64,000 nucleotides of DNA from Polytrichum commune (taxonomy: Eukaryota; Streptophyta; Polytrichopsida; Polytrichales; Polytrichaceae). The notes under the pieces are model-generated. The model ran no database searches and was not told the DNA's origin. It worked only from the letters and a program-made list of their open reading frames with translations. Shown piece after piece: positions 45,961 to 57,647 of this stretch; the stretch's first letter is position 1; every line of letters starts with the position of its first letter. Made by a program: the position numbers and the translations under genes. The stretch spans positions 32,676,001 to 32,740,000 of the forward strand of contig OX485806.1 in the NCBI GenBank assembly GCA_950295325.1, given 5' to 3'.

Positions 45961-46402
45961 TAACTATCAACTAATATAATATTTATAATATTTAAACACC
46001 TTTGAATTCGTAATTATTTCCATACCCATACACTTACAAGTCCATAAATTGCAAAAAATTAAAAAGATTTTACAATATTCCAATAGATCCTAGAATATTC
46101 CAAAAAAGATTCAAAAAAGATTTCACATTTACTAAAATTTTGTTGATTTGGTCATTGTACTATTCTAATCAACAAAAATGTAGGCAGTAAACTGTTGATT
46201 TTTACAAAAATTCAAAAATCAGTGAAATCGGTCATTGCAGTGCCCGGATCGACAAAGATCCGTTGATTTTTTGTTGATTTGGTCATGATTTTCTAGTAGT
46301 GCATAAGGTCTAGAAGTGATATGAGAAAAGTACGCACCTACCAACTAAGTGCACATCAATGGCTATGGTTCAAAGTGCGTACTTAAGCAAGAGATTATTG
46401 TA

Positions 46403-49104
46403 TTTCTTGGAGAGGAAAGATATTGCTTGACAAAGCAATTCACAAATATTTTCCACAATGGGTTTATTTTCACTGTCACACAACTAATAGTCATCCAATT
46501 GAGTGGTGGGTTCAACATGCTCAATTATACAATCTAGGGGTCATGCAATTTTAGTACCTTCAAGACATGCTTGCAGAAAATAAAGATTATCATGATTGGC
46601 ATCCCATCAAACTAAGGAGATACATCAACTATTGGAATTGTCCTTCACAACAACTTGTGCCATGAACATTTAGTTACGGATCAGTATTGCTTTCAATTTG
46701 CCATTTTAATCCAAACTAACACATCGTAGTGGCATTACATTGCTTGTGGATAGAATAACACTACTTGCAATATGTGTTCCCCATGTGACATTAATTTTCA
46801 TCGCCATATCATTATATGGTCGTGTCATTATAATTTTGAGGCAGCCAAAGTTTAATTCATTTGGAATGTTCTAGTTGAAACTCACATGTTCTATACATAG
46901 GGTATACAATTATGGTTTAATGATTTGGTTGCTACAATGACAATGTGAACCCCTTAGACTTTTTGGATTATCTATTGCATTTTGTTAATGCAGATTTGGG
47001 TGCTTATGGGAATGGGTACTTGTGCATACTCATACAGGCCATGCACAAATTTCTTGAAGATATGATTAGAGTTAATGGCAAATGCTCCTAATAGTACCCC
47101 CAATGATTTTGTCTGCTTATTGATTGGTTCATTGCATGTTGTGTGCAATTATCTTATTTTTGTATTTTTAAAGAATCATGTATGTGTGCAATTACATTCT
47201 CGTGTACACAATGGTAATTCTGATCTTATAACTAACATTGCCTTGCATAGTATATACACAAGTCATAATTATAATTAAGTTTTTGCATGCCCAAAACATG
47301 GCCTAATTAGAGAATTGAGTAAGCATAGGGTGCCTAAAAACCTTAAGGTACAAACTAATAGCCCCCAACAATATGTGGTTTGCCTTGGGGGGGGGGGGGT
47401 ACAACTTCAACAAGGGAATTTGCCCCCCCCCCCCAGAGTGCTCACATGAAGTAATAGAGTTATTCATAAAGTCTCTAAAAATCTCATGTGTTTGGTGGGG
47501 AATTTTGCCTCACTTTTGATATTTTATAACATTTAAACATATTCAAGTGATGTTGGGGCCCTCAATTTGGGTGAAATGAAGAGGAGGCAAGTTGTGACTT
47601 TGGCCAAAAGACAATTACAAAAGAATGAATCTCGTGGCAAACTTTTGAAGACACATAAATGGTGCTCTCGAGAGTTTGATAAGGAGTTCATTTCTATAAA
47701 GCCATCTCTTGGCTAAAGTCAAACACTTCTGCTTCAAATCACCAAAAATGGGGGTCCCAACACCACTTGAATGCTCCTTAAATTTTATAATTTGTCAAAA
47801 ATGGGGTGAAACTCCCTTCCAAAACATGACTTTTTGAGATACATAACTCAAGTGAGCTAAAAGGTTTATGGGAATTATATGTGGTTGGTTTTCTTGATTG
47901 AACGCCTATTTGAGTGGTATATGGCATGGCTTGTAGTGAACCAAGCATAGCAAACATGTGTGCAATGGGAGTGGACTAAGCGGCCCCTATGTGATTGGAA
48001 TATAGGCACCCTTTTTTGGAGAGGTTCAATAGCTAACGCAATTGGGAAGGTCTACATTGTGATCATTTGAAGATAATTTTACTTTGACCTCTTACAACTT
48101 TTGTATCTTACTCAACTCCTAGTGTATAATTTGGAATGGCAATCTTTGTGATTCGTAATGGCTAACCAGATGAGACAATTTCCATTCCAATCCAATATGC
48201 AAACATGTATGTGGAGTTGGAAGTGCCCACAATATAACGTACCTTAGTACCCCTCTCCCAAGCCTAAAAGGTATAGCAAGGGGGATATAACAAATAAATA
48301 AAACATCCACATCCTGGCAACATGACTTGAGTGCAAACTTGTGATTGATTGATGAGTTCTCAAGAAGCTTTGTTGTCTAAGTTGAAGAAACATCATGAAT
48401 TAAGTAATATTAGTTTGCACATGTGAAAAGGAGAAATTGTTTTGAAGAAGCGTGGTCTCTTAGGGCACATTTCCATGTGCCAGATGTTCCAACAAAGCAA
48501 AATAGATTATGCCGACATTAGTGAAGTTTATGCCATTATTTTCAAGCATCTTGATGGCCAAGCACTTCCATGTGGAGTACGGGGCCCAACACATGAGGCA
48601 GTACTTTTGACTTGTTGTCCAACATAGGTGTTGGAATGTGGCCATCCTCATATTTACCCATATGAATGTTGCATGACTAGATTGATTGAACTTTTTGTCG
48701 TGAGATGCTAGAAAAAGGAAATTAAATCCAAATAATATTAAAAAAATGGACATGGTTTGAATAATAAGAACATGGTAGCATGACAAACACTAATATAAAA
48801 TACAAACAATATTGGGTCCACACCAACATGTTTGTGAAAATAAATAAATAAATTTGCTCAAATGAAAGTCAATTTCTAGGTTTTGAAAATGGAAGGGAGT
48901 CAAGAGGCCCTCTTCAAACTTGAACTATGCCCTACAATCATACTGGCCATTGACTTTTGTTTTCTGGGAAAAATTTGCACACTTTTCCATATAGTGGTAT
49001 TTGCCGATTTCATCATATTCGCCGATCCGGTGGTGTGCACTTATATATGTGTGTGCACACCCGGCAGGTGGACTCTTCATGCCAAGTATGAACTAACCTG
49101 AGTG
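46403..49104. other. Intergenic; no gene recognised
   Basis: AT-rich. A G-tract and a C-tract face each other about 35 bp apart (about 47387-47399 and 47423-47434). Short frames at 48442-48627 have no recognisable family. No RNA gene seen. Confidence 0.35.
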
Positions 49105-49107
49105 TAA

Positions 49108-50263
49108 AGGGCGGTTTACACTATGGACCATGAAGTCGTCCCACGTAAGAGGCCTATTTTGCGTGGGACGACTTCATGGGACGACTTCCATGGTCCAAGT
49201 TACTAAAATATTAGTTTTCATGGTTCATGGGCCCTTCACTAGGTGTAAACCAAATGTGGACCATGAAGAATGACCATGCACCCAAAAGTGGAGGTGCTGA
49301 TTTTTTTAATAATAATAAAAAAAGTTTTTGGAAAAAGTCAAGTTTGACCATTCTCTTCACTTCTATTGACTTCTCTTCTCTTCACTTCTTTTCTCTTCAT
49401 TTGTCTTGTAGTTTTCGCTTGCTTGAACCTAAAATTTCAGCAAGCAATGGAGGAGAGGACGAGGACATTTGTTTTGCTTTTAGGATTGTACATGTTTTTG
49501 TACATGCTCGTAAAGCATGTGGTAGACATTCAAGCGCTGATTTTGCAAGGAGAATGGGAGAAGTTAGCAATTTTGAGCTTGGTTTATGAGAATATGGGGT
49601 ATAGAGAGAGGAGTATATGGAGTCAAGAATGGATGATTGGATTCGTAGACCGCTTATTGTTGGGTTCGTGGACGGAGAGTGAATTTAGAAAGCAAATTCG
49701 AGTGACACACAATACATTCAAATTTTTGTGTGAGAGGTTAGGTCCGTATTTGAGAAATAAAAATACTCAATTTAGGGTTACGGTGCCGGTGCAAGATAGG
49801 ATAGCAATGTCATTGCATCGGTTGGACAGTGATGAAACGAACAAATACAAACGATCAATTTCTTGCAAAAAAACGGGTTTTTTCTACTGTGCTTTCAACC
49901 ATAACAAAAATATGTATTTACAGTATTACAGCCTTCTAACTGTAGCCGAAGAAAATCATTAATTAAGTCGGGAAAAAATCATTAAAAATTAAAAAATAAT
50001 CATTAAAACGACATTTTTCTGACATGGGCCCTTGCTCTTTTTCCCGGACCACCTCTTTTGCTTGTCCCAACGGAAAACCCGTTGGACCATGGCAGTGGAT
50101 AGAGTAGGCTTAAAAAAAATATTTTGTGGACCTCAACCTCCGTGGTCACTCTGCCATTTTTTCCTTGGTGTAAACCCAAGTCGTCCCGGGACGACTTCAA
50201 CGTCCAATCACATCGCTTAGACGGCCGTGGGACGACTTCATGGTCCATAGTGTAAACCGCCCC
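49108..50263. mobile_element. PIF/Harbinger-like element
   Basis: A 1,156-bp element. Terminal inverted repeats of about 37 bp begin (A/G)GGGCGGTTTACACTATGG and continue through GACCATGAAGTCGTCCCACG. It is flanked by TAA (49105-49107, 50264-50266), the usual PIF/Harbinger target. Inside the left end a further inverted pair (GAAGTCGTCCCACG / CGTGGGACGACTTC) makes a strong subterminal hairpin. It encodes only the N-terminal part of a transposase. Confidence 0.88.
49447..49962 (+). pseudogene. Truncated Harbinger transposase
   Basis: About 171 residues from ATG 49447. FRKQIRVTHNTFKFLCERLGPYL, then VPVQDRIAMSLHRL, matches the helical region before the DDE domain of Harbinger (DDE_Tnp_4) transposases. 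The frame then turns into unrelated low-complexity residues and stops. All DDE catalytic motifs are missing. Confidence 0.75.
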
Positions 50264-50266
50264 TAA

Positions 50267-53040
50267 GATTGGGCATTATTTGAGGCATTAGCATACATAT
50301 TATACATAAGGGAGAGGTATTATTTTTCACTAGTGTGTGCATTTAAAAAGGCTATTAAGAATTTTGAAGTAAAGGTAGATGTACAAAAGGGGGCCCTAAG
50401 GTTTAGAGAAAGCATTGACAATAGATGTGTCAGTTTCATCCCATTCATGTTTCATCCATTGTTATTATTTGGTATTAGTCCTCAGTGGCTACCATGTCCC
50501 TTCTTGTTAAGGTTTGCATTTGGGTTTTTGGTTGTCACAAACTCAAGACTCTTGGAGAGCTCATGGGCTCGCTCGAGTTTTTCTCTTTGCATTGTGGCTA
50601 AGTTATTGTGCTTGTCTTTGTTTGTTTGATGCAATCGTTGAGTTTCATGCTATGGATGAAATATGCTCGATGAGTTTCTCACTGGAAATTGCAAGTGTAG
50701 TATATAAGATGTAATATAGGCCTACTTAATCAATGGTTTGTATGGTGTATGTGTAGTGAAGGCGTTTATCACATTAAATTGAAAAGCTTAGTATAAATAC
50801 ACGAAACCATTTTGTTGACTTATCATTAGTACATATACCTTCTTTTTCTCTATAAACTTCTCTTATGTAGGGGTTTTAGTATCATCATGATGCACGCCAT
50901 TTAGGTTTCAAATGAAGAATCCACCCCCCAAGTGTGCACATAACATCTTTTCCATTCCTCAAAAATGTCTAATGGTTGTGGTGATGAACCTACTTTAGTG
51001 GCCTATAAGTTACTTGCCTTCCATTCTCAAGGATCTAATGCATGTTTTCAAGCTTTCAAGTTTTCATGTCTACTTTGCATTGAATAATTACCTACTTGGG
51101 AGTCTTTTTCCTTACTTGTTGTGGACAACTACCCATATATCAGCTCAAATTCACATGCAAGTGGTGCTTTCTCATCATAGTTCATTTGGTTAAATGAGCC
51201 AACAATTTGCACTAGGTAATAGTTTTTGCCTAGTCCAATTCTAGTGCCCTCCATTAAAACACCCTCACCTCACATTGCAACCACCTAAGGTATGAGGACC
51301 TTATTTGAATATCTATCTTGATTGAATATCTATGTTTGAGTGGTATGTGGTTTTGTTAGATCTATGACTAGAACCCAACAAGACATGTCTGTAAAAGTAA
51401 TTAGACTAGGTGCTCATGATTTATCAACCATTCAAGACTCAACAATCAACACAAATGGGGTTGGGGGGGGGGGGAGGGGGAACCTAGGCAATCAATCAAA
51501 GAATCCACACACATGCACTTTCAATGGTCATAACCAGATAAAACCAATGTCTAGATTTTGTGAGGTTGCATTATAAATTTGCAAACGCAATTTGTAGAAG
51601 TTTCCTTGGGTAGATATGATCGGAAGAAGTTGGAGAACATGGACAAACAAACCGAATAACACCCACCAAGTCCAAAATTATAACATGTTGAATTCTATCA
51701 GACGATCCTACAATAGGATGTATGGTATTGGAACAGTCGCCATGTACATGTTGTATATGCTAAGATCCTCTGATAGAATGTGCAAAGTTGATTATGATAG
51801 TATTATAGTAGTTGTTTTGATTGTATTTTCACTAAAAAAACATTTCTTTACATAGATTTAACATCAATAATTTAGATATTCGATATTTCCATCATATTTT
51901 AGTAGCATAGCATTCAAGTAATCACCAAGGATTCACATATCTCCCATAAAACTTAAGAATATCATAGGTGTATCAATGGATTTACCCATAGAATTGAAGC
52001 AACCAAAAATTTATGAGTTTGAAAACATATCTAGAATGCGTCATGTGCCCAAGGAGGTTCTTGGGCATAATTGGTCAAAATCCTAGTGTTTTCAAGTCCA
52101 ATCGGTTACATTGTTGTGATTTTTTTCAATTTTTCTTCATCAATTTCATGTAATTTCCATGGATTCCTCTAAAACGACCAGTATTTTTTTTCATGAAGTC
52201 TTGAACTTCAATAAGTTATTTCTTAAACTCTCAACCGATTAATCTGTAACTAAAGGTTGGTCCTCCCTATTCATTGCATACCTTACACACATTGTGACCA
52301 TAGAGGGCGTTCTATTTTAACTTCACTAGTGCCGGAATGTAGTTTCCACATGGGATTCAAGGAGGCCTCAACCAATGTAGGACTGACACGTGGCAAAACT
52401 TGAGGGAAATGATCAAATCATGTCAAAATAGGGAGCCCTCTATGGTATAAGACAAACTCATGCTTGATGTACCACAACAATGCCTAAAACATTTGAATTT
52501 AATATCAATCATTGTAGAGTAGACAAACCCATTTCCAATAACCCCCCCCCCCCGTCCCATCCATCCTGATATATAGAGTCCCCTAAAACCATGAACCTCC
52601 CACACATCTAGCCATCATTTTATAACGTGACAAAATAAATCATGAAGAATCACACATATAACCATCTCATTCAACATGAGACAAAAGTATATTTAAAGGG
52701 CATGGATTTGGGTTCCTTGAAAAGGGCGCTAATTGTAACTCAAGTTTACATCTCCCAATTATCGAAACCAGGTCAACCTATGCTATGAATATGAGTTGGG
52801 AGAGAATCTTGTCTTTGAAAATTTTACAATGATTTCAAAACTTGAAAATAGATTGTGTTTTTTATTGTTAAACGTTGTGATATCAATTTCCATACCGGTG
52901 AAAAAATCCACAAATGTATCACAAATGTACTACAATTATGCGAAATTGCTTAAGTCGTCGGATATGGGTTTCTCTACTTTAGTACACAAAGTCGGTTTGG
53001 AGTCTAGACATAACATTATTCAGATCCATAGCAGTGTTCT
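50267..53040. other. Intergenic; no gene recognised
   Basis: Short frames only. Homopolymer tracts occur at about 51464-51480 (G) and 52541-52554 (C). No terminal repeats or RNA genes recognised. Confidence 0.35.
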
Positions 53041-53044
53041 GTGG

Positions 53045-53180
53045 GACTAACAATATTCTAAAAAATATTCCCCACATTCAGACTGAATGTGGGAAATATT
53101 CTGTGGGACTGACCATACTCTACAAAATATTCCCTACATTTAAATTGAATGTGGGCAATATTCTATGGAATACTGTCAAT
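53045..53180. repeat. Two tandem imperfect palindromes
   Basis: AATATTCCCCACATTCAG faces CTGAATGTGGGAAATATT (about 53060-53102). A related pair, AATATTCCCTACATTTAA and TTGAATGTGGGCAATATT, follows at about 53125-53163. The unit is duplicated with the bridging phrase CTGTGGGACTGACCATACTC. Possibly the remains of a small foldback element. Confidence 0.75.
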
Positions 53181-53456
53181 CCCATAGAACATTGTTATGG
53201 ATATGAATAATGTTATGGACAATCAGGTTTTGTAGGTAATTAATAAACTTCTTCCCTAACACAGACTGCTAGTCACATATGAATTGGTTGAGCTTGAGAA
53301 AATAACCAGTTGAGCTTGAGAAATAACCAGTTGACGTTCAAGACTTTAGGGAAGTTACCTTACCCACTCCATATCCATCCGTGAATTGCATACACGGCAC
53401 CGTGACCAGACTACGAAATAAACACTATACTAAAATTCCCACCACAATATAGCTAC

Positions 53457-54245
53457 TATACTGATGGATCTTTCGCTTCACCTAAACAAGATGATGAAGG
53501 CCATTGGAAGAAGGAAAAAGCTGGCTATGAAATATATAACTCAACAAAAGCACAAGTACAATTATCAAAAAGATTGCTTGGACTACAAACCAGCTCTAGA
53601 GTCGAATTAATGGCCATTCATAAAATACTTAGACTAATTACTACCAATTACTCAAATTGCCCCGCATGCATATATATCGATTGATTTAATTGTCTATATG
53701 TACTCATTACACAAATAAAACATCCAACCTAGGATAACAATCGCGCTGATCAAATCATATTAGCATCTATGGTAGAAATGTTAAAGAGCCTAACACAACC
53801 CACTGTAATATACAAAGTCAAAGCACATATACCAACATTGACGGAAACCAACAAGAAGACCAACTTGCAAAAAAACTTGATCCACCATGTATTAAAAGAA
53901 CTCACACCCAGAAGACAACCTTGCAATGTAATTTATTGAATTCACATACATAATGATCAATTTTCACAAGAAACAATAGACAGTAAAATCCAAAATTATC
54001 AACCATTAGTTCATAGCCTCATTGTCAAAGGGTGGAAAGTAGACCCACTCATAACCATCACGGATAGAACTAGAGGAACTATGCATACTCCATGAATGAA
54101 ACAACTTGAAAGAAAAATTCAACTATCAGAAACTTTCATCAAACACATATTCAAAGCAATTAATATTATTACTTTACACTATATGAGATCAATCCTTCTA
54201 CATAAAAGACAAATAGAAAATAACCAATCAATACCAATAGAATAA
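53457..54245 (+). pseudogene. Decayed LINE-type RNase H domain and C-terminal tail
   Basis: One continuous frame reads YTDGSF...AGYEIYN...LLGLQTSSRVELMAIHKIL, IYID, CLYVLITQIKHP and ILASMVEML, the pattern of RNase H domains at the end of plant LINE ORF2 proteins. It is broken by four in-frame stops (TGA 53682, TAG 53730, TGA 53937, TGA 54093). The final catalytic Asp region reads Asn-rich instead. Three of four stops are TGA, which CGA would give by CpG deamination. Reverse transcriptase is not seen upstream. Confidence 0.75.
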
Positions 54246-54379
54246 AGTCTTTAAAACATTATTTTTATTTTTATTTTAAAAATATATAGACGGGAAAAGA
54301 GGGGATAGTGATGAAGATCACTATTATTTCTTTATGTCATTAGTACAGTGTAAACATTTGTCTAAGGAAGGTAGGATGG

Positions 54380-54545
54380 GGTTGGTTGGTTGTTGCAATT
54401 TTCTTGCCATGATAATTCACTAGCAACACCAAGTCATGTATATCACACTACTTCTCAAATAGACCCAACGGGAATTGAACCCCGACCACATAATTGTAAT
54501 ACATCACCCTTCACCAACCAACTGCAAAACTCACGGCTTGACAAT
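54380..54545 (-). mobile_element. tRNA-derived SINE-like sequence
   Basis: On the minus strand GCAGTTGGTTGGTGAAGGGT resembles an A-box region, and GGGGTTCAATTCCCGTTGGG carries a B-box and T-arm-like stem. The tail then runs on as unique sequence (GTCTATTTGAGAAGTAGTG) to about 54380. Acceptor and anticodon stems are not convincing, so a SINE is likelier than a tRNA gene. Confidence 0.55.
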
Positions 54546-55028
54546 TTTTCAGCATACCGAAATTCAACTTATACTTAAACAATTTATCCAACCAACAATT
54601 TATGGTTACTTTTATTGGATATTGTTCATTAAAAGTGTCTATTCTTGACAAGGGAGAGTAGTTATGTTCCAATGAATCTTTTCCTAGTGGGCACTCGGTC
54701 ATTAACATTACGAACAAACACTTTATTCACGCCAGCCTTGAAAGAGGCTCGGAGTTTCTATCCCTCTAGAATCTCATTTGGTGAGATTTGTCCTTGAACC
54801 TCACATAACACCTTCACGAATTGGTCTTGGCCAAGCCCAATACTAAGTCATTGTGAGATGGATGCACATTGTATTCCACAAGGAAGGGTGAATCCATTCT
54901 AATATATGCATTCTTCATTCACTCATATACAGACCACACTAAAACCTCACTTCATTTAATACATTTAGTAGATATGTAGATGAATTCATTCCCACTAGGA
55001 GTTATATATGGGTGATGTGTTTAAATAC

Positions 55029-55110
55029 TACGTTGATTATTGTATTTAGTGTCACCAAGTTCTATTTGTCTTGCTCAATACTAGTTGTAAACCGCCCATG
55101 TAGTGCATAT
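55029..55110. mobile_element. Fragment of the TA-flanked MITE family
   Basis: TTTAGTGTCACCAAGTTCTA, then TTGTCTTGCTCAATACTAGT, matches the left end of the element at 31152 and the inverse of the right end of the element at 32645. Only this end is recognisable here. Confidence 0.6.
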
Positions 55111-55139
55111 CATTATTCAGCCATGTGGGTCAATTCCAC

Positions 55140-55850
55140 TCATAGTTGCACTGAAATACGTTTTTGTCCGTTTTGAAACGAACGGAAACGTTCGTTTCAA
55201 ATGGTTTTTCAAAACAAGAATCGAGGTTTAAGGTTCCAGGTTCCAGGTTTCGTTGTGGTTGTGCATGCGCCGCTCCTATGTTTCCCAACGTTTCTAAAGA
55301 CGTTGCATTTCCTATTGTACTTGTAATTCAAAACCAAACATTGGTATTTAGATCAATATTCATTCTTGTATGAAGAAGGAGCTCAACCATCTCAACGTGT
55401 GCCATGGAAACATGAACCTAAGTTGAGTGAAGTTTTGACCATGCCAGCTTCCACAAATGAATCTCAATTTCCAGAATCCTCTTCTTCAAGCCCAAGCCTT
55501 TTTGAAACAACAATTTGGAAAGCAACACTTATGATGATGATGAATTCAAAATTGGTAGTCATGATGACTGTTTGAGTAGTTTAGATGATTTAATTGCTTA
55601 TGGTTCGCAAGAATTTGACATTTATGAAGACCCTCATGCTTGTTCTTGTAGAAACCATGTTTTAGCCTTGTTAAGGCTTTGTACATGTGATGGATTGTAA
55701 TCCTAGAACTTATAACATACACTAGCTTTTCTTTCATGAAATTTGTGTGCTTCAAAACATTTCAATACATTTTGAATCATTTTTGAAGCATGTTTCATTC
55801 GTTCCAAAACAAAGTTTCAAATATATGGTGCAAATACAGTTCCACTAGCA
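55140..55850 (+). pseudogene. Degenerate element or gene remnant with a hairpin
   Basis: A perfect 12-bp stem (TTTGAAACGAAC / GTTCGTTTCAAA, 6-base loop) lies at 55172-55201. Coding-like text follows in two frames, about 55366-55510 (QRVPWKHEPKLSEVL) and 55515-55700 (DDDEFKIGSHDDCLSSLDDL, ending CSCRNHVLALLRLCTCDGL). Weakly similar ends (GTTGCACTGAAATACG and the inverse of GCAAATACAGTTCCACTA) hint at a decayed DNA transposon. No family assigned. Confidence 0.35.
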
Positions 55851-56356
55851 TTGGAATATATCAATTACATTTCACGGGACACCACAAAGAGTAATAATAT
55901 TTATGTACTATTCATACATTCAACCTAACACTTGAAAATTTGGGTGGAGTTATTATACTCCCGGCCTACTCACAAGAATCAACGTTCATCCCAACACTAT
56001 TCGCAAGAAGCATTGTCCATATAATCATTATTCATTAAAAAAATACTATTCCTACAAGCACTATTCACTGATAATATCGACATTATTCACAATATTCATG
56101 TTGGTGTTAATTTCTTCCTATTATCTAAGGTTTTTCCCATGCAAGTAAGATAGTGGAGGTCCAAGTTAGATGCTAAATATAGAACGAACACAACCCATAT
56201 AGTGGGTCGCTTCAAAAGCTTGCATTTTTTTTAAAAAAAACAGAAAAAATGGATTTCACCACAAACACAACAGAATTAGAAAAGAGAGATGAGAAGTGTC
56301 TTTTAAAAAAAAAATTAAAAAGGAAAATATTAAGATGTGAAGAAGAGGCAAAAAGG
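55851..56356. other. Intergenic; no gene recognised
   Basis: AT-rich with several ACTATTC.C-type short repeats (55985-56100). It ends with an A-rich stretch beside the tRNA gene. The five-T run just past the tRNA 3' end on the minus strand is a likely pol III terminator. Confidence 0.4.
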
Positions 56357-56428
56357 TGCCTCCACAGAGGATCGAACTCTGGACCTTCAGTTTACAAGAC
56401 TGACGCTCTACCACTGAGCTATAAAGGC
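56357..56428 (-). tRNA. tRNA-Thr (anticodon UGU)
   Basis: A full 72-nt cloverleaf on the minus strand. The acceptor stem is GCCTTTA with TGGAGGC (two G-T pairs). The D arm is GCTC/GAGC. The anticodon stem is TCAGT/ACTGA with loop CTTGTAA, so the anticodon is TGT. The T arm is CAGAG/CTCTG with loop TTCGATC. The discriminator base is A. CCA is not encoded, as in eukaryotes. A TTTTT run follows within a few bases and fits a pol III terminator. No intron. Confidence 0.95.
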
Positions 56429-57647
56429 GGGCCATGTCACCCACAGTCACCTACATGTGTCGCCTAACCTGCACCGTTGATGTCTTCACATGGATTTAGT
56501 ACATATTTATATGTATAATAACATTGGATCCCAAGAAGCATGCGAAATTATATGTGAGTTCAAAATATCCCCACTAAGGTAAATGCAACTAGAGGGGCTA
56601 GAAATTGTGGATTTGAATTGTCAAAGAACACTCTTTGCTAGTTGCAATAGGCAACACAATCAACGTCAACTTATATGAATGCAAGTAATTGAAGTTGTAG
56701 AGTAGCTTGGGAGTTGGTCACTACTATATGCTATGTTGTTCACCGACTTAAAAGGGAAAAGGTCTTTACGATGCGATATTAAGGACCCTATTTCTAGGCA
56801 AGTCGACATGTATAGGTTTGTGAGCTATTTTTTACTGTTAAATTATAGGTACAGTGGACTCAAAGCACATGTCCCAACTATGTGCACATATGAAACATCC
56901 ACCATGTTGCTCGGAGGAGACATGTTAGTGGAAGTTTCTCGCATAGGTAGTTGGACCGTGGACTTGCCAATTGTACATTTTAACGCTTACTTTCTTGGAG
57001 TGTATTGTGGTTTTATTAGAGCATCCAAAAAGTAAGCCTTCTAGACCTCAATTTTTAGTGTACCTAAAAAGGAAAGTTGTTCCTTATGATTTTAAGATTA
57101 CATCGATATAGTCACAATATTTAGTGGTTTTCATCATTTGTTTATAATCAATTTAGAATCGTTAAACTTCAAGAAATCGTGATGAAAATGTGCAGTTAAA
57201 TTATAGTCCACATGTTCAAGATTATATTAAGAATAGATATACACTTTGAGGTAAGAAGAAGAGTCCATAAAAATTTTTAAAATTTCAATTGAAATAATAC
57301 GAAGCTACGATATATAGTAATGTATCAACAAAGGGAAAAGTTAGTTCATTCTTGAATTTAAAAATTTCTTGTCATATTTGAATATGATCAACACCATTGC
57401 CAAGAAGATTTCATGGGGAACACATTGATACCCATTGTGACCTTCCTAGCACCTTCCTTTTGAATGAATTTGTCTTCAAGAAATCATTCATAAGCTGGAA
57501 AATTGGCTTATGAAATAAATCATTCGTGAGGTAAAGGGTTAATGATTTTGCACACACGGCATTGTAAACCAATGTTTGTTGTGAGTTCACCTTCTCACAA
57601 TCAAAAAGTTTAGGCAAGGCCATGGTCAGTAGGTTTATCAATAAGTA
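56429..57647. other. Intergenic; no gene recognised
   Basis: A 100-residue frame at 56733-57035 (LFTDLKGKRSLRCDIKD, then FVSYFLLLNYRYSG) has no recognisable family and no supporting splice or repeat context. The rest is AT-rich. Confidence 0.35.

Larger units (their letters stand above)
45025..46301. mobile_element. Non-autonomous CACTA (En/Spm-like) element, nested
   Basis: A 1,277-bp element starts CACTAGTAGAAAATTTTGC and ends with the inverse (...ATTTTCTAGTAGTG). It has the 3-bp target duplication CAT (45022-45024, 46302-46304) typical of CACTA elements. Subterminal GTTGATTT-type motifs occur near both ends. The interior is simple-sequence DNA with a tRNA-like segment. No transposase is encoded. 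It inserted into the older pogo-like element. Confidence 0.85.
44615..46400. mobile_element. Pogo-like element interrupted by a CACTA element
   Basis: Ends are CAATAATCTCTTGCTTAAGT and its inverse, with TA on both sides (44613-44614, 46401-46402). The ends share GTACGCACC-type subterminal motifs with the copy at 57648-58267. A minus-strand fragment (about 44817-44999, including FKGFETLHNIVLDIDDQLL) is also found in that copy on the plus strand and may be a transposase remnant. The CACTA insertion at 45025-46301 splits it. Without it the element is about 500 bp. Confidence 0.75.

Noticed and set aside
45754-45963. Tyr/Ile/His-rich small protein
   Set aside because: Pure TA/TACA microsatellite inside a CACTA element.
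48442-48627. 61-residue frame with GHISMCQMFQQSKIDYADIS
   Set aside because: No family recognised, no splice context, and an overlapping minus-strand frame of similar length exists. Not supported as a gene.
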